Shown here: positions 24,240 to 34,800 of the stretch, piece by piece
Numbering within the stretch: the stretch's first letter is position 1
Layout of the letters: each line of letters begins with the position of its first letter
Source of the DNA: Prochilodus magdalenae
Taxonomy: Eukaryota > Chordata > Actinopteri > Characiformes > Prochilodontidae
NCBI GenBank assembly: GCA_024036415.1
Contig: JAMWET010003112.1
Span: 62,001-126,000 of the forward strand
DNA: 64,000 bases
Direction of reading: 5' to 3'
Program-made: the position numbers and the translations under genes
The notes under the pieces: generated by a model
The model's input: the letters and a program-made list of their open reading frames with translations, nothing else
Told to the model about the DNA's origin: nothing
Databases searched by the model: none

Positions 24240-25790
24240 TAAGAAATAAATACAACCGTTCGCATGCAACAGTTTGCTATGATATTGCCGATTACATTTT
24301 CACAGCATCTATTTTTCATAATAAGTGTTAGTACCTAACCTGGTACCAATACACAGAGATTTATGTAAGGAACTTAAAAATACAGAAATGCAACAGAGAA
24401 AAACAAATGCAAAATTTTGCTACAATACACTGCAGGAACAAGTGCAACAATTATGATGAAAAATAACGTAATTATAAAATAAATAAAGACAACACCTTAA
24501 CTCCCCCCTCATGGCGTTAAAGGGGAATTCCACCAAAATGTCTGTATTATTAGGTGGTTGACATGTGAACAAAGTCATCCAGATTGGTTTGGTGTACAAT
24601 GAGAAAGGTTCACTGTGGTGATGGGAACCAGACATCCACTTTTAAAACGTCCCCCAACAAAAGTTAATACATGAACTGGTTATGAATGCATTGTTTTACC
24701 AGATCTGTGGCTAAAAACTTGTGGCTTTAGATACTAAATAAAATGGCCACGTATGAATTATAGATATCGTGACCACCTGGTTCCCATCAACACCACTGTC
24801 TCTACAATCAAGCATTGAACATTAAACCAGACCTGATCTGAATCATCTCGATCACATATGAACTGCTGAAGAAATGCTTCCTATAATCAGTGGAATTCCC
24901 CTTTACCATGCAAACGGCTTTATTATTCAACAATGTCATATGTTTCATAGTCACAGTAATGAACAAATGCTACATAGAGGGAGTTAGTGCACTGCAGCCT
25001 GTTAGCAGCTAGAAGCTCTAAAGCTCTGGTAATTAATGGCTAGGCTCCTGGGCAGCGAACTAAGTAGGTAGTCTGGAGCCAATTCAAAAGGTCAGCGGTG
25101 TGAAAACAGTCTGCATGTTTGAATAAACTGAAATGAATGATTCACTTTTTTCTTCAGCATTTATTCATCGGTGGTCATCAACATATTATCATATCATACC
25201 ATACCATATCATACTTTCATTAATAAAAATACATAAGAAACAAAAACAAACATTCCAAAAGTAACAGTCTTGTCTACATTCTCAAGTCCTCACATTTCTC
25301 AAACAAAGCGTGGTTAGTGGATCTGGAAAATAATAATAATAATAATAATAAATAAATGATTGTGTGTGATTCACGGTGAGAAAAAAAGTTTTGGCGAAAG
25401 ACATGCAACAGTTTGCTACGATACACTGCAGAAAACCGTGCAACAGTTATGATTAGATTTTTCACAGCATCTATTTTTCATATTTAGTTGTTAGTACCTA
25501 TTCTGGTACCAATACATCACATATTCATTTAAAATGTTTTAGTACAAACCAAGTATTTTAGAAATAAATAAATAAGAAAGAAAGAAACTTACATTTTTGT
25601 TTTGTCACTAGTTTTGTTTTCCAAGGCATTAATGCTAATGATATCACTATTCACTAAAGTATGCACAACAGTCACAGTAACAGAGCATCAGAGAAATGCT
25701 ACACAGAGGTTGTTAGTGCAGTGCGGAGTGTTAGCAGCTCTATCTTTTAAAGCTTTAGTGTTTTAATGGCTAGGCTCTTCTCCTCCAGGG
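24240..25790. repeat. Diverged tandem duplication, first copy interrupted by an element
   Basis: Shared blocks are GCATGCAACAGTTTGCTA (24263; 25403), TTTTCACAGCATCTATTTTT (24297; 25458), CTGGTACCAATACA (24340; 25502), and CATAGTCACAGTAA (24946) with related CAACAGTCACAGTAA (25668). A later block, AGTTAGTGCA...GTTAGCAGCT...TAATGGCTAGGCTC, occurs at 24981-25048 and 25710-25770. Order and orientation are the same. Copy 1 contains the 388-bp element at 24518-24905, which copy 2 lacks. Confidence 0.6.
24518..24905. mobile_element. Complete MITE-like element with 16-bp perfect terminal inverted repeats
   Basis: TAAAGGGGAATTCCAC at 24518-24533 is the exact reverse complement of 24890-24905. The 388-bp element has no coding capacity. 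Its halves are partly mirror images: GGTGATGGGAACCAGACATCC on the left and TGGTTCCCATCAACACCACT on the right. Many worn copies occur in the window (4030, 5030, 8560, 15308, 36530, 40310, 48120). The superfamily is not assigned because the target-site duplication is unclear. Confidence 0.8.
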
Positions 25791-26119
25791 GGTGCCCTGT
25801 AGACTGCAACATGTACATAAGCTATATTGTTATATTAAATTTATATATGTATTAAATATATATTGTTATATTATTTTTTTTAAATGTTTAAATCTTTATA
25901 CTCTGCCATTCTGGTTTGGAATCACTTACCATTTTAACAAGTTTTGTTACTTTATACAACAATAATCTTTTTGGATTTAAACATGACAAACTACTGTCTC
26001 ATTACATCATTCAGTTTCTTATTTTCTTCAATGCAATTAGGCAAAAAGTCATTAAATGATAAATAAATTATCTAGAAAAGTGCATAATGTGAAGAGGATG
26101 CAAAGTGCAGCTTAAGAAA

Positions 26120-26440
26120 TTCCCTGGTACTGCTATGGTGTGGTCGAATGGCTGCTATAGTATGTTAAGGTGATTGTGTGGGTGTTTTTGATTGTTGCCG
26201 AGTTAGGCGTTTATTCTGGGGTTCCTGTTATTCCAGGTGGTTGCTAGTTTGTTGAAAAACTATCCAGAGTGGCTTAGGTATCCTAGGGTGTTGGTATTTT
26301 TAGAATATTTCTCAGATGTTGTAAGGTGGATATGATATCCTGGGTGGCTGTTAAGGTATTTGTGGTTGGTTGTTAGGGTGTGGCCAGAGTTATCTGTCAT
26401 AGTTGCTAGGGTATTACTATGGTATTGGAAGTGATTACCA
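26120..26440. repeat. Degenerate GGTTGCTAGGGTATT-type repeat
   Basis: Loose tandem phrases such as GGTGGTTGCTAG, GGTGGCTGTTAAGG and GTTGCTAGGGTATTACTA, a common fish minisatellite style. It runs into the clearer 38-bp array that follows. Confidence 0.5.
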
Positions 26441-26514
26441 GGGAATTGCTTGGTGGTCGCTGTGGTATTTCAGGCAGTAAGGCATTGTAAGGTAATTGCT
26501 GCAGTGTTCCCGGG

Positions 26515-27110
26515 TGTTTGCTGTGGTGCTGGAGGTGACTGACTGTTCCAGGTGTTTGCTGTGGTAATGGGGGTGACGGACTGTTCCAGGTGTTTGCTGT
26601 GGTAATGGGGTGACTGACTGTTCCAGCTGTTTGCTGCGGTAATAGGGGTGTCTGACTGTTCCAGCTGTTTGCTGTGGTAATAGGGGTGTCTGACTGTTCC
26701 AGGTGTTTGCTGTGGTAATAGGGGTGTCTGACTGTTCCAGCTGTTTGCTGTGGTAATAGGGGTGTCTGACTGTTCCAGCTGTTTGCTGTGGTAATAGGGG
26801 TGTCTGACTGGGTGTTCTGACTGTGGTAATAGGGGTGTCTGACTGTTCCAGCTGTTTGCTGTGGTAATAGGGGTGACTGACTGTTCCAGGTGTTTGCTGT
26901 GGTAATAGGGGTGTCTGACTGTTCCAGCTGTTTGCTGCAGTGCTAGAGGTAACTGACCATTCCAGGTGTTTGCTGTGGTAATAGGGGTGTGTGACCATTC
27001 CAGGTGTTTGCTGTAGTGCAGGTGACTACCGTTCCAGGTGTTTGCTGTGCTGCTGGAGGTGACTGACTGTTCCAGGTGTTTGCTGTAGTCCTGGAGGTGA
27101 CTGCAATCAT
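26515..27110. repeat. 38-bp minisatellite, about 15 units
   Basis: The unit core is GACTGTTCCAGCTGTTTGCT followed by GTGGTAATAGGGGTGTCT. CAGGTG and CAGCTG variants are mixed. Because 38 is not a multiple of three, the minus-strand frame rotates through all three phases and still stays open, giving a spurious 187-codon frame. Confidence 0.9.
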
Positions 27111-28561
27111 TTTAGGAACTTGTACAGCTCTGTTTATCATTCTGGACACATCTTTCAACATCAACAAATCATCAACATTTCTATATACCTTCTTAGTGTC
27201 CTACTGATGATCTAAAACCTGGGAAGTTGTAAAGGATAAGTAGATTAGAATCATTTTGTACATTTATCTCCAACTCTTGATTCAGAACTTTTGAATGGTA
27301 ATGTATATGTACAATACTAGCTGGTGTGAAGCTTGCACTCAAGAGGGAAATTGATTGGCCAAGTCTTGCTAAAGTACATAAACTTATGAAGGATTGTAAA
27401 CATTAAACTTGATTAACAAGTCTGTGGTCGAGTCCCTAAGACATGGCAAATCTCTCATGAAGTAGTAAGCAGTTTGACTTCAAACAGCACAACAAAACTC
27501 TAATTAGTTTTTCCTCCTCTGACTGTTTGAGATTTAACTTGGTAACTAAAGCACCTCTGCAAATCTATTAACGTTGCTGGTCAAATTACACTGGAGTGAG
27601 ATTTGCGAGTGCGATGTGGTTCAGGGCTCGTCCCTGACCCTGGAGGCTGGCCAAAATTACTGCAATGATACATTTCACAAAAGAGACCCAGCCATTACAG
27701 TCCAGTGAAGCGCTACCAATGAACTCTCTGTAGCAGGAACGTTGTTGTTAGAGGTTGCATTGTTAAGGGTTTTGTTGCAACTTGACACATGAGGCCTTGG
27801 AATTACTGAGATCTGCCTGTGATCAAGAAAAGGGCAAGAAACTTAATGTGGGAGGCATCGGCTGCATGGTTTGGACAGAATACCATGCCGGATTGGACTG
27901 GTACATGTTGCCTTTGCAAGAAAGACTAGCTTGACAGCACAAAAATGATTATTTTGTTATACCTCTTCTCACAATTAAGCAACATCAGCACTGCCAAAGT
28001 CAAGAGTATAATACCAAGTAATAAAAAAATAACATTGTGCAGCCATCCTGAATAAATAAAAACAAAGCCAATATCTGCTCCAGAATAGATCCAGCCTTAG
28101 AAAGGCTATTATTCAGGAATAGACCCAAAGATGATAAAAACATACATATGATAAATATTTCATGAACCTTCAGATATCTGACACTGTTTGAGAAGATGAT
28201 CTTGCTAATTTCAAGATTAGGTCCAAACCTAGCTGTGTATATGGGTCATTCCAAACAAACTGATCTAGGTCCTGTCCACACCGTCATGGATGCCCATAGA
28301 AACAAATCCAAATCTTACATTTTGAAAAATTTCAAAGCTGTGCTCCAGTTTAAATAAATTTAAGCTGTTTTTAAACTAGGACTTTTAAATATTGTACCCC
28401 TAGACTTAACTGTCCTATTAAACTCATGGTGGAGCTTGACCTAGGAATTCATAGATTTGCCAGAAATCTAGGCATACTACACAACAGCTAAATGTTGAGA
28501 AAAAAAGAAATTACACAATTTGACCTGTAAAACTGACATCTGTAAATAAATTGTTTGTTGA
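27111..28561. other. Intergenic stretch, no recognised feature
   Basis: AT-rich sequence between the minisatellite and the presumed 3' end of the cytokine gene. No exon, RNA or known repeat was recognised. Confidence 0.4.
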
Positions 28562-28571
28562 TTTATTTATT
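28562..28571 (-). terminator. Candidate polyadenylation signal of the cytokine gene
   Basis: Two overlapping AATAAA hexamers on the minus strand, about 325 bp past the stop codon at 28895. Position and strand fit a 3' end; there is no transcript evidence. Confidence 0.45.
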
Positions 28572-28894
28572 AGTGTATTTGTACACAGGTATATATTTAA
28601 AAATGTTATTCATAACTAAAAACATATTTGGAGCATAGCTCTGAAATTTTGCAAGATATCAAACTGAACTTTTTGCTTCACGTTTTTTTCTGAGAAATCA
28701 AGGACGTGACCAGACAGGGCCGAGCTGGGATGCCATATCATATTCAATTAATTAAATGAAAGAACTTGCCGTTGTTTTATGTGTTATAACCACTGCACAC
28801 TAGTCAGACAGAGCTCTGTAATTCCAGGGACTTTCTGCATGTGTCAGCATGTAGTGATCTATTTGAAAGCTCAGTGTTTGTATATACAGGGCGT

Positions 28895-31800
28895 CTATAG
28901 TTCCTGTTCCTCTTGAGCCGCCTCTCTCTCGGAGTGCAGCACGTGTAAGGCCTGGGTTGCCGAATCTGTCCAGTGGATCAGCTCCAGCAGAACCCTGTAG
29001 GTCCACTGCTTGTTACCAAAGGCACCTTCCACCTCGTCCAGACCCTGGAAGGGAAAAAAGAGAGACAAAGAAGTTGTTTTTGAAAATTAACGCTTAACCC
29101 TAAACTGATCAGCCAAGACACATTCGGTGTATGAAGTTTGCTTATTAAAATACAAGGCTAATGTAGCCAACAAAGCATGGATGCTTATATCCCACCAATT
29201 AGCACGGTGCTAACTGCATGCCTAAACCATCATTCACTGGCTCAAACTGTTTGGAGCTGTAAAGCAGTCTCCCACGGACTTACGTGATTTCTGTTTTCTC
29301 AAACATTACAGCATATTGCAGTCTTATAATAATAGGTGTTAAGCACACAGTGTTCTCCCCAAGACAGCCTAAAATATTAGCGTTACTGGTTCAGCAAGGA
29401 TTTGAACCCTCTCCAGCCTTATCATCTACACATTCTAATTACTGTAAGCCAGTGAGTTACACCTCGGGTTCGGATCTCAACAGAGCCTGGCTTAAATTAC
29501 TCATTTTACAATTACAGAAACTTGGAAATCTTATAGCACCCCATAATGCCGAAACTATGTTTGGATGTTTAAATTACTGAGGTGAAACCCTTCAAAGGCA
29601 CAGGTCCTGAACCACAGAGGGCTAAAGCTGTTCCACAGTGTTTACTGGGGTGAGACTTGAGCCTCACTAAAACAGCTTGAAAAAAGGACAGTTCTTATAC
29701 ATGCCAACATTTCATTCTGAACATGCCTGAAAATGCATAAAAAGTTAGAGAGCACCCTTCATTAGTTTAATTTCCAGTCAGAAAAGTACAAGCCATTCAC
29801 TTTTCATGGTCAAAAAAGAGAAAACATTCTAACAGAGAAACGACACAGAAGCCAATACATATAACAATATAAATACAATTTCCTTCAGTATGTAGTGCGT
29901 CCACCCCTTTATCTTCACTTCAGTTTCCATTCTGTTCAGGAAACTTACTTTCAGTATCTGCAGGTATATTTTTCCAAACCTACAAAGTTCAATTTCAAAC
30001 ACTGGCTGCACTTTTTTGCCTCTCACCATCCAAGTAATTCCAAACACATTCAGTGATGTTAAGGTCTGGACTTTGGGGTGGTCGGTAGATTGTTCTGAGA
30101 ACACCAGCAGCTTCTTTGTTTGATGTGTCTACCTCCTTTCCTCAGTAAAACAGTTGCACATCCTTTTAGACTTAGTGTTGAGTTGTCTTGTCACTGTGGA
30201 ATTGTTTAAATACTGTTTATCTGATGGGATTATTATCCCATTTTCTCCGTAGCTTCTAATAATTCTACATTATTTTCCTTCTTCCAATTAAGTAATAGGA
30301 ATTTTGACCAAAAAAAAAAAAAAGAGACAGGTAAGAGAGTACTTTTTGACCTTTAAAGCCTAAATTGTGTCTGTAGTCTTGTCCTTTTTTAAAAGAGGCA
30401 AACTCCAAACACCAGAAACAAGCCCTCCGGACTGAACAGATGGGTTCTGGTTGTTTGCCAAGAGCACACATCGTTTCTTAGGGATTGTTTGTGAGTATGT
30501 GAGTGGACATTTGGGTTAAATAAGGCCAGGGAATGTAGGAGTGTAGAAAGTGTGTGGGAGAGGAAGGATGTCCGGCAGATAAAATGCACAGTTCCACACA
30601 TCTACTTTGTGGTCAATACATAGGCGTAGTGGAGCATGAAAATAGAGTAAACAACACATCCAACACCAACACAGGAGGAAATGGCATTCTCATCATGAGT
30701 CAGACTTGCTCTTAGACAGCAGCATCACGCTCACCTTCTAGGCCTCCCCTGTGTTTACCTCCACATCACTTGCCACTGTGTCACCCGTTTTAACAGTGTC
30801 TGGTTTCCACATGGTGGCGGAGATGTGTTGGCCACGGATGTATGGGATTTGGAGGAGTGTGTGAAGGGGGAGCTGCTTTACCGTAAAGAGGGATTAACTG
30901 ACAGGGCTAGGCAAAGTGCCAACCCTGAGCTCAAATACTCAACAAAGTCACTCTTGTACAACTCACAGACACCAGTAACCCAAACATTACTTCACAGCCG
31001 GAAGAAAAAGGTTCTTTAAGGCTTCTGTGATAAAACAACGCCAAGAACCACTTTAACACATTTGCATTGTTAAACGGTTCCTCACTATAATAAAGAACCA
31101 TCACTGTACCACCAAAATAGTAACTTCCCAGGAGAAGTCAAACTTGTTCTTGGCTTTTAAAGTTAACATTTCTATTTGTACATTCATTGGGAAATATATA
31201 GCAGCTGGAGAAATGGGGACAATTGAGAGACTTTGGACTGTAACCGTATGGTTTTTAAAGGATTCAATACAGCAAATATAAAGTTCTCCTTTAAATTAAA
31301 GAACCTTCATAGTACCCTTTATGCTAAGAGTGCAAATTACAAAAGTGGGTAGAGGTGTGTAAACCCACACTCCAGAAACAAAAAAAACAATTGCTTAAAT
31401 AAAAACTTCAACAAATAGTAAAGCACTTACGATATATTGGTATAAAACAGAAGACCTATCCATTAAAATGTACCATCTTGATCAATCAGAGGCTGTTAGT
31501 TTGCATATATGTATGTTTTTAATTCTCCCACTGTTTGCTCCTGCCATATAAATATGCCTTACTGAAGTTTTAATAATCTTTTTAACAGTAGCCATAAAGC
31601 ATGTTTCATTGTGTTTAAATACAGTTTTTATTGTGTTAGTTATACAGGATGGTTTGATATGAAGAAATCTACAGTCCTGCTGTCTGTTTTACCTTGGCAC
31701 AGCCGTCTATGTGGAGAGGTAGGAGCTTTTTTGCACAGCAGGGGGGCTCTTGTTTCTCTCATATGGTTTAACAACAGCCAAATGCTTATTTTGAACCTTC

Positions 31801-34800
31801 TGAATGAAGAATAGGGTTCCCACTTGCAAGTTATGCTTCACTGAGCTGCCAATTACCCTACAACTGTTAACATGGGTTTCCAGTAAAAGGTAGATTACAC
31901 TGTTTATGCAATTTGTCTTCAACTCATTCAATATCTTGCCAAAGTTAATCAGGTTAAAGTGGTGGGAGAGCTAGGTTAGATTTCCTTTCCTGTTTATTCT
32001 CTTTGAAATTTTTCAGGTTTCCTCCCTCTTATAGTTTTACTGAACAGACAACGTGGGATAGGGATATTGTTTTTTTTTTTTTGCTTTGTTGTCTGTGTTG
32101 CACGTACTGGAGAAAACTAAACCTGGAGCTCCTATGTCAATGCACCTGTGTGCCAGTATTCTCCAACTAAAGCATCATGGAGGTCCCACTGCTCCGCTTT
32201 TCTCCCCTCATTGCTCACTAACAGCTCTACACAGGTTTTACAGACAGAGAGGGAACAGTGTCCTGGTTCTTCTGTTTAACAGATCATGTCAGTTTTCTGC
32301 TTCAGTTTGCATTTCGTTGGCTGAATGGCCATTAATGGGCCTGTACAAAGAAGCTGCAGGCTTTCAAGGAAGTATTCTGGAATTGGTCAGTGTTCTTCCC
32401 ATTTCAATATTCTGATTACTCAATCAATAAAATAATTGGCAGATTACTACCAATAACGTAAAACAGTACTTTAAACGAAAAACAAAAGTCTTATTAAAGT
32501 AATATTAAAGTAACCCACTGAGCTCCTCATAGAACTGTGGCAGAACCTCATGAAACTGTAATTCACTTAGAAAGCTTAACGTACAGTGTCCCGAAACTCA
32601 CTTCAAACTCAGCCACAGCAGTCGCAAGCATTCCTGCTTCCTGAAACAAGCTTTGTCACACATGATCATGCTGAACATCATTTCAAGTGACGGATTTAGC
32701 TGGATCAATGAACAGTTGCTACTGTAAATGGCCTAACAGACACAGAATTAAAGATTCAAATATGTCATTTAAATAACACGCAGCAATATCCAAATGTAAA
32801 TGACACATCACATTACATTGTTTAAGCACAAGTAACTGCTTCCTCTGCTCTTCAGGAACAATAAATAAGGCTGAAAACATTTCCTTCTGCACAATGCCCG
32901 TCTAACTCTAGGTCCTGATTCAATACAGAGGTGGTTAGTCTAGTTAAGAAGGATTTCGGAAGCACAACAATGCTGCTCACAAGCAGATTTCCGGCCTGCT
33001 TCTTTGCTACAGCCCATTAGGAAAAAGCAAGACTGGATCTGGATGAAAACCTGTTTACACACCCACACTAAACAAACGTGCAGTAATTTAAAGCCAGAGT
33101 GAATGTGAAATCACAGCTCATTCTCCTTTTATAGCGTGATGTATTTCGTGTGTAAAAACTCGATATCATGGTTTTAACGGTCCACTTCAAAAATGCAGAT
33201 GTGACATTCGGCTTTTTAGCCAAGCCAGCTAACTTTCCAAATGGCCTAGCCTCAATTATCCAGCCTATAGCAGCTGTTTTGCCTCTTTTTCTCACTGTAC
33301 CCACCTGGACACACTGAAATTTAGGCGAAGGTGGGCAGGCGCCATCCCCATTCTCCAGGAGTATCCCTGTGCTGTGAAGAAGGTGTCCCAGGCGGTCCCT
33401 CACCGTCTTCCTCACTGTCTCATACTCCCCCTCCAGCTCCCTGCCCATCTCCTCCACCTCCTGCCCAATCACGCACTCCAGCAGCTCCAGGCAGCGCCGC
33501 AGAGCTGAGCGCACTTGACCCACCTGATCCACAGAGGTGGGGGTGTCCGTACAAAGGTCAGGAGTTACCAAGCGGCCTCCTTCAGGCACGTGCTGGGAGG
33601 GAAAACTCTCTCGCTCTTGCTGAAATGTAAGACAGCATTATGGTGAGTTAAACTGTACGATGATGGATAGAACAGTAGTAACAGTCCAAAAACACTTGGC
33701 ATACTCAGCCTGGTTCCATTAACTGCCATTCAAAGTTATAAACATACAGCACACACACACACATATACACACAGAGTACTAGTTTTGGCAATAAGTGTAT
33801 TTGTTCTTGTAAAAACAGCATATATTATTAAAATATATGGAAATGAACATAAATACAATAAACCATAACATTAATTACTTATTTTTATTATTAATTAATC
33901 TCAAAAAAGATTTATTTAATTCTGGATATCTGGATATATCTGGATTTATTATATCTGGATTTATTAAATTTCATCAGTAGCACTTAATTTAATAGATTTA
34001 ATTTAATGAAGTATGATTAGATACAGCAGATGCCATACATAAACATACCAATTATTAAAATATTGTTATTCATATTTACAGGCCAAGTTAATAGTATTTT
34101 GTAATTTGGTGCCTTTAGCACATTAAAGAAAGTTGGGACAGATGCTTTGTGTTGTGTTGTCTCATTTCCTTTTTAATTCATGCAGTTTGCAAGTGGAATA
34201 TTTGCCCATTCTTGCCTGAGAGGAGACCTCAGCTTTTTAAACACGTGTGCTAGATATTCTCGGGTTCCCCACGTCATGATTTCCAACAGAAGATCTGGAC
34301 TGCAGCCAGGTCAATGAAGCGCATGCACTTTTGTGTGTATGAAGCCATGTTGTTGTAGCACATGCAGGATGAGGCCTGACATTCTCTCGCTAAAATAACC
34401 ACAAACTTCCTGGGAAAATTGTCTTGATGGCAGCATATCTCCCTTTAAAATCCCTGTTGGAAATGATGCCCGCCCCCCCCCACATACATCATGACAGACA
34501 TTGGCTTATATACAGTACATGTTGGTGATAAACGTCTGGACAGTCCCTTTTGTCTGAGCACTGAGAACTCAAATGTCTTGTTTTCCTCAAGTACTAGCTC
34601 AAACAGGGGCTCATCTGACCACAGCACACACTTCCACTTTGTTTCAGACTATCTGAGATAAGCTCTGGCCCAGAGAACTCAGTGGCATTTCCACATGGAG
34701 CTGATGAATGGCTGAGGGCTGGAAGGTCACGCACACTTCTTCCTGAATCTTTTTACAAGGTCATGTATGGCAGATGTTGAAAGACCCATGTTTTTGAGCA

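Noticed and set aside
26435..26998. 187-codon minus-strand frame as a gene
   Set aside because: It is a translation of the 38-bp minisatellite.
32086..32415. 109-codon plus-strand frame in cytokine intron 2
   Set aside because: No domain, signal or splice evidence; composition like surrounding non-coding DNA.
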